Assembly (NCBI GenBank): GCA_964036045.1
Contig: OZ038382.1
Location: 10,158,235 to 10,222,234 of the forward strand
Source of the DNA: Eutreptiella sp. 'Long Island Sound 2002'
Lineage: Eukaryota > Euglenozoa > Euglenophyceae > Eutreptiales > Eutreptiaceae
Length of the DNA: 64,000 nt
Reading direction: 5' to 3'
Part shown: in pieces, positions 18,704 through 33,400 of the stretch
Position numbering within the stretch: the first letter of the stretch is position 1
Layout: every line of letters starts with the position of its first letter
Made by a program: the position numbers and the translations under genes
The notes under the pieces: model-generated
Seen by the model: the letters and a program-made list of their open reading frames with translations, nothing else
What the model was told of the DNA's origin: nothing
Databases searched by the model: none

Positions 18704-19601
18704 GAAAATTCAGGCAATTGCATTTTAGCAACACGTGCGACACCTTCACCCGCACTATGGCCGGTTACTCCGCACACAAGGGGAATTAAACTTATACTCT
18801 CCTGCCTTTATACTCTCCCTGTGAGATAGTTCCTTGGACATTTTTGCAGACCGTAGATCGCAACCCACTCTGTAGCAGCGAATTTTATTGCCGGAAGGAT
18901 GGGATAGCACGCTGGAACCACAAGTGAGTACTGTAGAAATAAGATTGAACAGTCCAACGACACTTTTCTGAAGCTCTTTACTTCTTTACCTATTTATTTC
19001 TGCTAAATGATCCAGGGGCATGCTTGCTAATTGCTTAATTTTAAACTCTCGAAAATCTCCCCTTGCTTAATGTTGACATACAAGCACGAAGACGTGCAGT
19101 GCTGTTGTTTTTCGATACCAACAGGTCGGGGGGGCAAAATATGTGTTGCCCGGGGCCATTGGCTGGTTTGTGCCATCCCCTTTTGGTGGTGGTGGACATT
19201 GCATGGGTCGTTTCGCCCAACTTGCACCACGAGTGGGAGACGTGGTTCTTCGGAAGCTTGTAGCAAGTTGATCTGCCGCCCACCCCCCCGTAACACGGAA
19301 GGGGGTTGGTGGGGGTTTGACTGCCAGTGTTTCGCGTGTAACAAGTGTTACGCGTGTACCAAGGGGTGAATTCCGCGGCACCAAGATTCCGCCGTTTTAT
19401 TGGACTTTTGACGTTTTCACTTGCTGGCGATACTCACTTTACGTGCGCTTTACTACTACTACTACTCTTAGAATATTCGCGTTACGGAATTAAGCTGACT
19501 GAAGGTTACGAAGCTGGCCATTCCTCAGTTGTTTTTCCTGAAGTTTGCAGTTTTTGCGGGTGGTCAGAAAAACGGTAACAGAATTAACTTTATTTCTGCA
19601 G

Positions 19602-22600
19602 AAAGTGTGCAACTCCTTCTCTACAGATGACATGACCGGAGATATTTGTCGGCCAATTGATATCAAAAGATTGATACAAGAAGCGTCATCGTTACAGGAA
19701 GGAGATGTGTGGTGTTTATTGGAACAAGGCTGGTGGAAGAAATGGAAGAGTGTGGTGCGATACGACGAAATAGAAGGTATGACCTTCCCCCAGTAAATGT
19801 AATGACACCGTTTGCATGCGGTAGTTCATGTTGCCCTACTCCACGGAAGCTCACATTTTCGTTGTTGAAAGTCTTCTTTTGCGATGCCATATTGTGCAAT
19901 TACCACAAAGGCTTCGAGGTCGATGGCTGTTAAATTGAGTTGCCGACTAAGTGCGCCATACGCTCCCCCACAGCCGACTTGAGTGCAAGTGATACGGAGT
20001 GCTGTGCTGAGACGGACCCCTCAGAAGAAGGCCCGGATGTTGACCTTGTGGACGGTGAGCTATCGGACCTTGGGCCTATAGACAACGCCTCGCTCATTGA
20101 TAACGAAGGTTTGTGCCATATTTATCCTAGGGTTGCTACTCTCATGTGACACGTTCCTTAATATCAACCAAAGGACTTGGGTGATGCAACATCGGCCTTG
20201 GGGTGGGCAAGGTTATCCAAACTAGGACTATCGGCCTATGGATGTTGGGCCGCGGTGGGAGCGATTCTTGTCACCCCCTAATGGACGCAGAGGCCACCCA
20301 TGGTGGTATGAAACAAAGGGAAGCACTCAATTGTGGTGGTGTCTTTTACCATCGTTCTCGTGATTTTCAAATGCACTTATGCTTCGGCAACGGCTGTTTT
20401 TACGTGTTAGGCGCATTGAAGTGGGCCGCAAAGGAACACGAAGATTTCGCGTGCATCCCGGAGAAGGCTTGGGTGTTGTTGCAGAATGCCTATGGTGGCG
20501 GTCCAATCATAAAACGCTACGTCGTGGAGGTGACCTCCTTTGTTGGATTGTGCAATTTTGCCCGCCCGATGCGATTGCAAAATGTGGTAGTTATGCATGT
20601 GGTGAAAGCAAAGTCCAAAAAAATGGCTCCGCGTGTCTACGTAATTTCTACTTGATTGATTGATTAGCCAAAAATTGCCGCGAAAAGTTCGGACGAGAAA
20701 TCTTTCATGGCGTGCAAGATTCTACCGCCGTAGGACGCAGTGTGGCTCGACATTGAGTCGCTTGTTGCCAAGAGCGCTGTGAGCGGGGAAAATGTCCGAA
20801 CATCTCAAAAACAAGAAGGCACACGAAGGCACACGAGCGCCAACCCCTTCTTTGCTAATCGGATGAAGCATAATAGGACGATACCGAAGTCATGTCAAAA
20901 CTTTTCATCTTGTCTTCATCACTTCGTTCGACGGCAAAAGCCGTGCAAATGCCCAAACTTCCTAACTGCGAGAAGACCGATTGACTTTGCTTGCCCATGC
21001 AGTATTCCCACTTACGCCGGCTTGCGTACGCACCAAACCACACCAGCTACGCCACGGGACAACATAGCAAACTTGAGAGAAGCATGACGAAATGGAATTT
21101 GGGATAAGAATTTTCGAATGAGAGAAGTTCCGTTGTGCTCATGCAAACACGTAAGAGCTCTCAAGGCTTGGCTTTGCATGCGTGCGAGAGCCGTGGACCC
21201 CCCGCGAAGAGCATTGGTGGGGTGGGGGGTCCCACAACGTGTCCCTCCATTGCGCATACCACCACATTAGGTGAGTGCAAAATCACAATTTAGTTCACCC
21301 TCGTCCCGCGAACGAAATCATTGGAAACCTCCCCACGGGGCCGCCCATAGTCCCGTCCACAATAAATTTCGGGAACCGACCGAACAAAACCATATTCCCA
21401 TGGGATAAGACATGGAAAAGCATCCCAAAGTTTATGGTGCATGCATGAACGTGCGGATGACGTAAGTCCCAATCCACGTCTCTTGGTTTCGAATCGACCC
21501 TCAACCCCCCCCCACCCCTTTGCATTTTGGAATCAGGTATTCAACAACAATGTGGACCTAGAAGTGGAGCAACATCTCGTTCCTTTAACTGTGCGGCAAG
21601 CGGAAGCCGGGGTCGAAAAGGTGCTCGGGAAATTGCATGTGAGCAAGCATCTGCATGTTGGGGATCTCTGCGACCAAATCATCATGGATTTTCAGCTCAC
21701 ATGCAAGTTGCAGGTCAGCCTTACGCCTCGTTGAGTTTCCGTGTTGTGCTGAAATCTGCCCGTGACTATGCGGCGCAATTATAGAAAGCACCACGGGTTT
21801 CTATCGGATGTCCCGTCGTCCTCGCAAACCACAAGGGTTGTCACCCTAGGAATGTGGGTTCGTATGGTTGTGTTGTTTCAATTTGCGGCACCACCAACAA
21901 CAACACTATTTTTGGTGTTTCCTGGTTGCCCATGTCCACTACGCAGCACATCACATGCAGCACGTGGCAATGTTGCGCATGTCTGCTGTGCAGGACATCA
22001 CGTTGTGGCGTGACGGAGTGAAGTTGGCCAACGAAGATTTGCTATCTCAGGTGCAGGGGATCGGCTTGGTATTAGGCTGCATTCGATTGAGAACTCGCGC
22101 CCTACAGCACTCAGTCGGTGGACAACCGGTGGTGTGTCTACGAGGGCACGTGCCGCGGTCTGCGGTATATGCCGCATTGTGCGGCACGTGCTCGAGGGGA
22201 CACAACAACATACTGTTGTCGCGGAACCGTGCAGGAAATTTGCTCCCCCAGGGCACCAAAGCCTCGGGCACATGAGACACATGTCTGCATCTTGGGCGCT
22301 GCGCCCTCAGTCTTTCTACGTACTCGTTACCGGTGACCGAAAAGTCGTTGAGAAACAATTTTAGCATCACCGTTTCGAGGCACTCGCAGACGCTGTAGGT
22401 GCGCCAGAGGTTGACGCCTTTGCAGCCTACATCATCCAGTTTCTGGTTGTTGATGCGGGCGATGCTTAGGTGGCACAGCAAGCATTGGTTTCCGGTACAG
22501 CTCCTGGTGAGCTTGCAGGGATATTCGCAGGCGCAACTGGAGCTAAGTATGTAGCACCACGCCTCTTTGTGGCTTGCAGTATGTGGGTAATCTGAATGTG

Positions 22601-25600
22601 TTGGGGCTTTTTTACCTCTGCGGAAAGGACCTGTGTGGGACTCCAGATGTCCTGCCCGGTTCTGATAGCACCTTTGCGGCATATCCCTTTCGCTCCTCTT
22701 AGGTGGGCATCTGCCCAGGTCAAGACAACTCTGTTGACGTCCGGATCTCCGGCGCGAGGACCGCTTTTCCGCGCGCTGACGCCGTATCACCATCCTCCAG
22801 CTTGGAGTCCCCTATTTTGCTGCCAGAACCACCGCCTTGCAACCCCGGGATAGCCCCGCTCTTGGGAAATTGGGTCGAGGCATGTCCAGCCACGTCAAGT
22901 TACGAGGCCTCTGGGTCCATGGACTACTCTGCCGTGGGCAGCTTTCCCTCTTCTCTCAAGCCGCGTGGGCGCGTCGGGTTCTCCAACAGTCTGGTGACCT
23001 CGTTTGGGGGAGGTGTGCTGGGTATGAGGTTTGTTTCAGGGACGAGTCAGCCCAGATACCACGTACGGTTTTTGAAGCGACACCTCAAACCGAAGAGAAA
23101 TCAGCCCGCAATCCTGCACTCAACCCCCTCACCACAAGCAAGCACCCGCTCGGGGGTTAAGGAGGTCGTTGGACGTGGGCTCAGGGTGCGGTTGGCCACC
23201 TTGCGAGTCAGGCGGTGCGGTTAGCTCCAAGAGCGGCTTCCGAGGGGGCCGCCGGTTCATTGTGTGGAGCACGACCCAAGGCTAGTCCCGTGACCCACCC
23301 TCGAGTAGGAGGTTGAAGGCATGACGCGCAACACCCTGACACCAGCTGCACCCCTTCCGTAATGCGTATAAAGGAACTCTGCGCGAACACACGGGACCCA
23401 GCTGTGGCCAAGGGGGGCTTGGATGACGCACAGAATCGATTCAAACGCCCATGGTACATTTCGTGTTCGGTGAGATACTTGCTTTGAACATCTGCGTCGA
23501 CATGTTACACTGGTAGCCAGGAGCTGGCCACATGTAACACTAAGTTTTTGCATCTGAACATGATGATCATGGTAAAAGTAAACAGATTGGTGCTGGATTG
23601 CAGGGGCTTCGACCCCACCCACCCTCTGCTGATCCAATTTTACAATTGCTGAGAACTATTTCAGCTGAGTACGTACACTTTTTCGTGGGTTGATGCCCCC
23701 TCTGCATTTTCAGTGGTTATGCTGGGTCCATTCTTCCTGCCCCACACACGCAAAAGGGCAATCAAAGTCACAAGAGCAGCTTCTGACAGACAGGAGGTGG
23801 TGTCTTCATCATTACCTTTGTCCTCTGCAGGTCCGCTGTGCATACCGGGGGTCTGTGGTCTACGAAACCTTGGCAATACGTGCTTCATGAATTCGGCCGT
23901 TCAGTGTTTAAACTGTAATGCTCAACTAATGCAGTATTTCTTGGATGACGAGGCTATGCTGGTGGATCTTAACACCACAAACCCAGTCGGGTATCAAGGC
24001 AGGCTAGCGCAAGCCTATCAGGTTCCGTGAGTGGGGTTTCTCGGGGAACGAACCCCCTATGGCCTATGTACTGTTAGGCATGGCAACGCCACAAAAAATC
24101 CTGGCAGCACTCCGCCAATTTGCATTACTGTCAAATCATCAATCATGCGTATCCAACAAGAGTGCAACGCAGACGTCAATCTGGCACCTCACCCTTGCTT
24201 GCGTGCCAAAGCTCGAGACAGTATGCTTGCACGAACAATGCGTACCAAGTACGTGTCTTCAGCACCCTGAGTATCCGGAAACGTGATATCAAAAGCAGCC
24301 TCAAACCAGCAGCTACTCTCCTACTGTTTGTACGTACGCCATGTGTCAACTGCCTGGGAAGTAATCCAATTATTTGGTGCCTCACGGGCAGCAAGGGGAC
24401 AGGGTGTTGTCGGGTTGGAGGCGCAGGAGTTGCACTGGCTGCAGTGGGAGGATGATTTAAGGATTGGACGGTGCAGGTCGGAGGAGAAGGAACGTTAGGA
24501 GCAACAGGGAGATCCACCCGACAACGAAAAGGCAGGGCCTATGACAGAGACCGATGGCTGTAGGGGACAAGGAGGAGACGCAGTGTTGTGCAGAGGGGTG
24601 CATTGAACAACTTAAGCCAGTCCTTTGTCGTGTCACCTTTCATCTGCAGCGAGTCGTACATGATGTTTGGTCTGGCCACTGGAGCATCTACAATCCAGCG
24701 CATTTCAGGGAAGCGGTGAGTTCTTGCAATTCAACTTTCAGCTACGGTCAGCAGCATGACGCCCAAGAGCTGCTGGCGTTCCTGATGGATGGGTTGCACG
24801 AGGACCTCAACCGCGTACGCGACGTATGTGCCTCTGCTTTTTTTTTTTTTTTCGAAAAAAACTATTGTTCTCTGCCCACACGCCTTGGAGATGCAATTTT
24901 TATGGTTCCTCCGTCTGCACTGGTGAGATCAAATGCTGCATGACCGTCCACAACCCTCAAAATACTGTCCATCATTGATCAACAACCCTCAACACCAGCA
25001 GAACAGGGGGATCTCTTGATTGGGTCACCTTGTAATGTGCCCAACGGAGGTCTCGCGAGGTCGAAAGACCCCCCGAAGAACGCTTGTTCCATTTGAACTC
25101 CAACGGAAGTAAACGTCATGTTTTCACAATTGACAGTGTTTGGACATGCAGGGGAGGTCGCACAAGAAGGCACTCGGGACTCCCCGAGGCTTTCGCTTTG
25201 GGTGGCATGGGGCCCTGCAGGTCCTGAACCCCTCCCAACCCTTGTGGGATTTGCAATGCCCGGCTTGTCGAAGCTGCACTCAGCATCAGGGCTGTATTGA
25301 TGACTTGTTTCATTCGATTCGAGGCAGATCTTTCAAAACATCCCAGGAAACAAAATGACCAGTACTGAGCGCATACACCCTTCTTGAGAATGGCTCAAGG
25401 GAATATGGCAGCAAGGTGGCAGGATTTCCAGTGTTCCCCTGGTGATCTTATGTGGCCATTTCGTTCACAGAAAAAAGTGGTTGAAAATTGTGAGAGCAAA
25501 GGGCGGCCAGACAAAGTGGTGGCGCGTGAATCTTGGAACCTGTACCGGATGAGGAACCAGTCTGTCGTGGTAGACATGTACATTGGGCAATTGAAGAGCA

Positions 25601-28600
25601 CTGTTTCATGCCCCCAGTGCGGTATGCGTGCCTGCTAAGCACATTCGTGTTGCCGAGCGAAGGTGGATATGGGCGCCAAAGTGTGTAGTGAAGGATTATG
25701 AAGAGGCATGGTTGTTTGGGATTGGAAACTGATTCAGGAGCGTGCCGTGGGAAATGGCACGAAAGTGGGTTGGTCACCAAGATGATGTAACCAGGAATTT
25801 TTTTTGAGCTGTTTCAGGTGTCAGCGTGGAACCTCCCCGTGTTCTGGCAGCAAGTAGCAGCAAATGGCCAAAAAGGGTTTTTTTTTGACCATTTTTTCAA
25901 CACCAGTCTGTAGGATGTCCGTGGTGGATGGAATGTGCGTTCAAATCAACCCAAACGATGGAAACCCCCCCCTTTACATGTTTTGTTACCCACTTGACCT
26001 GATTGGCACCCTCGGTGACTTTATTCCAGGCCCAAAAGGGCCGTCACAGGGCACCACAAAATGACCCAAATGACCCACAAATGGCTGGTTATGCAAGATT
26101 AGACTGCTTTTGACTGCTGCAAACGATGTGTATTGCCTCTGGGACCCTCATGGTTATGAACTGTGATCACAAGGAATGTTGCTGGGCCTTCCACATGCGC
26201 TTTTCAATGGCCCAATGGCACTGGGTACTGACGCATTTTGCGTGCTCTTGGGGAGAGTTACAGGGAGTGTCACCTAGGTGTCAAAGTGGGGTTTGGGATG
26301 CTTTTTTGCAAATGTGACAAGGGACCACACAGGCATTTTGAGGCCTGCGACCACCCCGCTCTTTGTTCCCATTTGTGTTGCTGAAGAGACCCAAAATGCG
26401 TTGTAATGCCCCTTTCTGCTGAAAATACGGATGAGAAATTGAATTTTTTTTTGAAGAATTAACGCCGCCTCAAAGGTTCCCAAAGCAGACAAACACCCAA
26501 TTCTGGTGCTATTTGTTGTTGCAAAACCTCAACAATGCCTCAAATGTTGAAAGTGGAGAGTGCACAGCCAGTGTGCCGGGTGCCGGGTGCCGGGTGCACA
26601 GTGCAATGTGCCGAGTGCACAAAGTTAATGTTTGCAAGGGTGCTGTGCAAGGTGCAGGGAGCAATGTGATATGTGTGTAGAGTGCGCTGCACGCAGGGTA
26701 TGTAGTGTGTCCACTGTGTGCAGTGCAATGTACAAAAAGCCACAATTCTTGCGCAATGCATGTGTGCAAAATGCATATAGTGCAGTGTGAGAGTGTGTAG
26801 TGCAGTGCAGTGCAGTGCAGTGCAGTGCAGTGCAGTGCAGTGTGGGTTTGGCCCAAGTTTTTTTGGGTGGGGGGTTGGATGAAGGGGTGTGTGCATGCTG
26901 GCTATGGCTCTTTTGCCAGGGGGGCCGACTCCGTGGGTCCTAGGACGCCAACTACCGCCTCCCCCCACCCCCAAGGGGCCTCCGGCCAACAGTTAGTTCT
27001 CAAAGGTACCGGCCTAAGGAGTCTGTGGGTGTCAAAGGCACCTGACACTCTCCGGGCATCACAAAACGGGGGTGAGATTTACCAGTTAGTGCAGGTGATC
27101 CTCTGGTGTGCACGTTGCTGTGGTGCTATGGTGCTGTGGTCGATGCAACTTCGCACAACGCATTGCGCATGCTTCACAATACATGCTGCATACAGGAGAC
27201 TGCGAACCTATGCACACTATTCGCTTTTCACTTTGTACTTTGCACTCCTCTACACTTTGGTGCATTTGAAGGGGTTAGTAAAATGGTTTCGCCCAGAACG
27301 TAGGGAAGAGGAACCAGGTGTTTAGTTGGTAGCCAAAGAGGGGGCAGGCAACCACCCCATCTCATTCTAATAGCTCATCTAGCGAGGGTGAGTTATGTAA
27401 TCAAGGCCTTTTTCCAGTGCCCTTCTTTGCCGATGGCCTCACCCCTCCCTCCCCTTTGATCCGCAGAAAGGGTTCCAATTAGCCACTCTTGGTCCTTCCT
27501 CGTAGGCCCTTCCCTCGTATAACTCTCATGAGCGCCTCAGGAACCCACCCCCCTGAGGTTCCCAGTGTGGCTGGGAATACCCAAGCCAATGACAACCCCC
27601 CCACCCCCTGGGCACAAGCCCCTCCCAGACTGCCCCCCCCATCGCCCCTCCCAGAACCCCCCCCAAGGGGGCCTGTGGCCACTGTTAGTGGGGGAGGTAG
27701 TTGGCGTCCAAACCTGAGGAGTCGGCCCCTCCAGGCTCTTCTGTATGCTGTGTTTTTCAGCAGATCCACTGGGCTGCCTCTGCAAGGGGTAGGTGTGCAC
27801 GGGCCCAGGGGTGACGAAGGTTCGGCGGGCTTTGGTGCCAGAGTGAGGATGGTTGGACTACCTTCAGCGCAATGCACCAGTGGGAGGGTGTACAATATGA
27901 ACAATATTATGCTCGGGGCAGGTAAAGAGAGTGGGGAGAGCACGGCAAGCAGCAGCCTGTCAGGGCTAGTGAATGTTGTTGACAAACAAGAGACAGAATT
28001 CGACCAGAAGCATGTGTGGCACCACCAGTGGCAGAACCCCCCCCCCTGTCCCACAAAAAGCAAACCAACACAAAACAATCTTCTCGAGCCTTGCTTTGCA
28101 TTTCCCTACGGCAGATCGCGTATCGGTTACCTTCGACCCGTATATGTTCCTCACCTTGCCGTTATTTCTTCCGGAGATGCAGACTCGTGTCTACAGAATC
28201 ACCTTTGTTCCTGCTGACCTCGGCGCGTCCTCAGTGACAGGTGCCCTGTCTGTGCATTCCCCAACCCGGCATTCTTGAGCAATTTCTTTTGAGAGTTTTT
28301 TTGTTAATCCAATCGTATCTTCATTGCGTGCACAGTGACAGTTGCCAGTGACAGTGATAGTGCTGTTGAATGTCACAGGGGTCGGGTTTCCATTCGAATG
28401 GAGTGTAGTATCTACTGTGTGCTGTGGGGGGGATACCTTCAGACGTGTGTCAACTGAATTCTCTCCAAAGCACTGCTGACCTCGGCGCGTCCTCAGTGAC
28501 AGGTGCCCTGTCTGTGCATTCCCCAACCCGGCATTCTTGAGCAATTTCTTTTGAGAGTTTTTTTTGTTAATCCAATCGTATCTTCATTGCGTGCACAGTG

Positions 28601-28969
28601 ACAGTTGCCAGTGACAGTGATAGTGCTGTTGAATGTCACAGGGGTCGGGTTTCCATTCGAATGGAGTGTAGTATCTACTGTGTGCTGTGGGGGGGATACC
28701 TTCAGACGTGTGTCAACTGAATTCTCTCCAAAGCATTTGGCCGCAGCAGAGTGGGTTTTTTTCAAGGATATTGAAGCACTTTCAGCTTTCCCCACAAACT
28801 TCTCAGGGGTATTTTCCAAAGGCGGACACAAATGGTTGGCATTTAAGAATATTTGGCACATAAGTGGTTGCGCCGTCCTTTTCCAGATGGCTGATGCTTT
28901 TGTGTCACACGGTAAATGATGCCAGACGAGCACAGTGCTACTGCAAGAAGCCCAAAGTCGCATTCGTGT

Positions 28970-29041
<72 letters not shown>

Positions 29042-30430
29042 TGTCAGTGGTTGTGCTTTTGGTCTCATTCACGTAGTGTGTGTGTGTGTGTGTTCTACCG
29101 ACCTCCGTAGCCTGTGACAGTAAACTGACTGTCCAGGCACGATTTATCAAGTCAAAATTTCTAGAGTTGCGTCATTAATTGCACGCTTGCTCATACAGAG
29201 GAGCACGTACTTGTTCTGCAACTCATGCATGGCGGATATTTGCACACGCATCAAACAACTCACCATGTTTTGAGCAAGATCATGGGGAATGCCATGTGTT
29301 GGGTAAAAGAATACTATGATACATCCATGGTGCCCTCACCCCTGCAGGATTATGGCATTCTGGGTCGGGTTTCAGGAACTCTCAATCAGTGGGCTGAGTC
29401 GCTGGAGGAGATCACGAACTGAGGCAGCGCGGGGGGGGGGCACGAGAATCGGAGGGAACAACGACTGGAAGTTACCTTTTTTTCCTTTTCTACGGTGGAT
29501 GGGAGGCCATAATCTGTTTCCTGCAAATGATGCAGCGTGCCGCCAATCTCGAATGCAGCTGGATTCTCGTGAAGAAATGCGGCAAAAAGGTGTGGCAAGA
29601 CAGCAAAACGTGTTATTGCAAAGCACGGACCCTTCATATGGTTGCCAAATGGAGGGGGTCATCTGCAGGTGCAAAATTGGAGGGGAGACGGAGTGCTTGG
29701 ATGCCTTGGGTTGGCAGAGATCGGATTACGTGAAAGCTCAGGTCACCATAAGTGTATGGCGTTGGGCTTTGATTGTGTCTTCACAGCAATGGGATCAATT
29801 GTCTGTCGATATGATCTGCAGTTGATTGAACACGTTGTTGTGTCTTACTTCTGCTTTTTCTGTTTGTATATGGGTGTATTTTTTCGTTGACTGCAATAAT
29901 GCTCACCATTTTCAGAGCAATGCCAATCGGCACCATCACTAAATTTGGGATGGATATTGCAAGGGAGGGATTGGGTACAGAGTTGCAGAAGCCGGAACCC
30001 TCCAAAAGCCGGAAGGCTCGCGGTAACAACATGCGTCAGTATTGCTTGCCATTGGTACGCTGTAGCATATTCGACGACACGGGATGGGACACGTGTGATT
30101 CTTCACAGTGGAGTACAGCATCGAGCTGGGCGTAAACAACACCGCAAGACAGCTGCTGGAGGCCTTTGCAAAACACGTTGACCGGGTTGTGGATACATTA
30201 CTTCTCATGACGCTCACCATGGCAAATGTGGACCCTGAGTTGCAGGTGATTCCTTCTCTGGCTTTGCATTTCGTCGACAGCAAACCTTTCCTACCCATGG
30301 TTTGTGGTTTGGAACGGAGACTGATGTAGTGATTGACAATGCGACCAATCTCTCCCTCCCACTGCGTTCCTCTCTCCCTCGCCCTGCGTTCCTCTCTCCC
30401 TCCCTCTGCCTTCCGCTCTCCCTCCCCCCC

Positions 30431-30480
<50 letters not shown>

Positions 30481-33400
30481 TCTCTCTTCTAAAGCATTTC
30501 CTGAATCTTGCATAGATTTAAAGAAAAGGGCTGGAAGTCATGAGACAGGGCCCTCAATGGAATAGTCACGAATGGGTCGCCAATTGGTGCACATCAAGTA
30601 AACAGCCTTTTGGGGTTCAAAGCTACATCTTTGGGATCCGACCCACCAACTTCTTAGGAGGAATTAAATGCACTCACTCTGTGCAAAGGAGGTTTGCTAC
30701 CATGATCGCAAGTGGAACATTATTTCAATGCTCGGCACTGCTAATTTGAGGGTTGCACGTGCGTTTGTTTCTTAGATCTATCACGAGACGCAAAATATGT
30801 ACTGCGTCTTCGAGATTCCGCAGCTCCCAGATTATACACTTTACCCAGAGTCGTATTGCATTATGAAAGTGGACCATCGCCTTGAGAATGGCAAATATCA
30901 GGTGTGATTGTTTACTGGGACGTACATGGAAATATCCCTAGGGACGAATCATATGTGTTGGCATGGAATCGGTTCTTCCACAAGAACAACAGATCGCATT
31001 TCTGAAGTAAAATGCTGTCGAAATAGGAAATCGTCATGCGGTACACCGTCAGTAGACCCCAACCCCCCCGCAGGGTACACGCTCCTGGGCGTACCAGACT
31101 CTGAGCCATGCCTACACTCGGTGTGGTACTACAGCCCGGGAAGCCCAGGGATTGGGCGGGCATGACTGTGAGCGGTGCGCAGGGCTCAGAGCAGAGGTTG
31201 GGGGCTGTGTTTTGGTCGTTTACATCGGAAGCTGGACAGAGCATCTTGGGACTGCTTGCAGTACCCGACTCTTGCGCTGCCAGACTGGTGGCTATCTATG
31301 CAAACAAAGAAAGCCTTTGTGCCAAGCCTGCTATTGCTCCCACATACAACTGTAGGGCATCCCTGTGAGTCACTGCTAGAACCGGTGGCTTTACACACTC
31401 GAACACACAGTTTGGGGTCACTACTGCTCAGTTGTATTTTGCATAACAGAAGTGAGCAGTAGCACCAGGGCCGCCTACAACGTAGATTGAGGCTTTGCAA
31501 TCGTCCTACACATCCATAGCACACTCACAGACCCCAATCACAAGAGGGATGGCATCACCTTCCCCAAGTCCAACGTCCACCCACCGCCTTAGCCACCCAC
31601 CGCCACGGCCCAGCCTCACCCAACAACGGGGTTTTTGCTGGAGGCGGCTGTTCAAAACTGTGGGTGATTGTTCTTTCTTGCGTTGGTGGGAGCAGCACGG
31701 CATGCCCCGCTCTGTGCCCTCTTTTCCCTCCTTGTGCACGTGGCAGATACATACACGAAAATCCTTGCCTGAAACCCCAGTGCCCCGCCAACCCTGCTTT
31801 CCTCAACAGGCAAGAGGCCCAGCATTGCTAATGTGTATCACTTGGTGACCGGGAACCCCCTGGCCCTGTGTTACATTTTCCACATTAGCGGTGGTGGTAA
31901 CCCTCCAAACTTCAGGGTCATGGGAATGACTGAGTGTGGAGCATGCCAGTGCTGGCATGGGAGGGACGTCAAGGGGTAGAAGCAGCATTTGTGTGCAGAG
32001 GGACAACTGTCCCACTCTCACAAACCAAAAATGCCCTCCTCCGGGCGCAGGTAGGCGATTTCAAAAAAGTCTCCCCTTCAATGCCCTTGATGCTTTCTCC
32101 TCTTGATGTCACCCATTGTTTGTCCGCTTCTGCATGGTCCCTTATGTTTCATTTGTAGTGTTTCGATGTGTACATCACGTATCCGCATATTGCAGCAAAG
32201 TGGTAAAGCGACAGGCTGATTGGGCTGCTGACATGGATAATTGGGCGCCGTACGATGTCTTGTGGACTAGTCTACCCCCCTCCCCCCCAGAAAAAACAAT
32301 GGGGATTTCCCCACAATCGTTACCCCGCCTCTCCTTATTTAGCGATTTGCCCAAATTGGTAGCCCACTATAACCCAATCAAAATTAGCAAACATGACATC
32401 GGCAGACTGAATTCTGAATGGTGCTGATGTGCAGTAGTCTCAAAACAGTTTAACAGCGTCAATTTCAGGAGATAGTAAGTTTCTCCTGTAGTTCAAACTC
32501 AGACTGAGATTCTGAGTGCTGCATGTTGCTACACCAGCACAGAAAAGCTGTGCTGCAGGACAGTGTTCCCACGCAGCTCTGTAGGTCAATTGATATTTCA
32601 AAAAAAAAATAGAACGGCTCTTTCGTACAATCAGAACGGAACTAGACTGAATCGATGCCCCTAATCTGCTGCATGCAATATCCCTACCACACTGGCGAAC
32701 ACCAAAAGCAATCCGAACCCATACCCTGCGAAAATCGCGCTGCCATTCTTCTTTTTAATGTTATGTGTTCCATTTTTTGCGATTTTTTTGCTGTGCAGAG
32801 GTGGCGGACTTTTTTCAGCGTGGTGCCCGTCAGCATGACAAATGAGGAGCTGTACCGCAGTATCTTGGATGCCTACCGCCATGTGTTGCCTGAAATGGAT
32901 GTGGAACGGGATCATTTGCCAGAACCTGACACCAGGTGTTCCTCTGACCCTTTCCAGAATGTTCCGACTACGCAGGAGCAGCTCTCCTTCTGCCTGAGTT
33001 GGCCTTATCCTGCGAAGGGAACACATATCCTTGCCACCTCATACTTATCGACACACTTGCCGCACAAGAACCCCTTTGACCCGTTCCCTTCAGCAAGTTT
33101 GTAGGGCATAGCGGATGGGCCGGGCAACAACACTCGTCCCCACAAGCCCGTGCACAACATTGCGCCACTGGGTGCATTTCGGAGCTCCGGACGGTCACCC
33201 ATGTTGTCTCTGGACGCCTTCTTTGTGTCTGGATGTCCCTTTGCTCCCGACAAGAACTTTTGTTTCGGCCCGTAGGGCCGACCGCTTCTACCATAGAAGA
33301 AAATACCTGCGGCAATGCCTCGATTCACAGGCATTGCAGGACATTGTGAAGTCCAGGACTGTGCAATGGGGCACTGTCTGTGAGCCAGCAACCACCTGCC

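Noticed and set aside
22047-22793. Full 248-codon minus-strand ORF
   Set aside because: Only the central part (22296-22560) has coding composition. The ends overlap the hairpin and the antisense of protease exons.
24650-24715. Splitting the protease exon at gtgagt (24716) with a 26-nt intron
   Set aside because: Reading through gives the family's normal spacing before [11 protein letters not shown], and 26 nt is very short for an intron.
26540-26989. Minus-strand Cys/His/Thr-rich ORFs
   Set aside because: They are translations of the gtgca minisatellite.
28864-29150. Cys/Val and Thr/His repeat ORFs
   Set aside because: They are translations of the (GT)n microsatellite on both strands.
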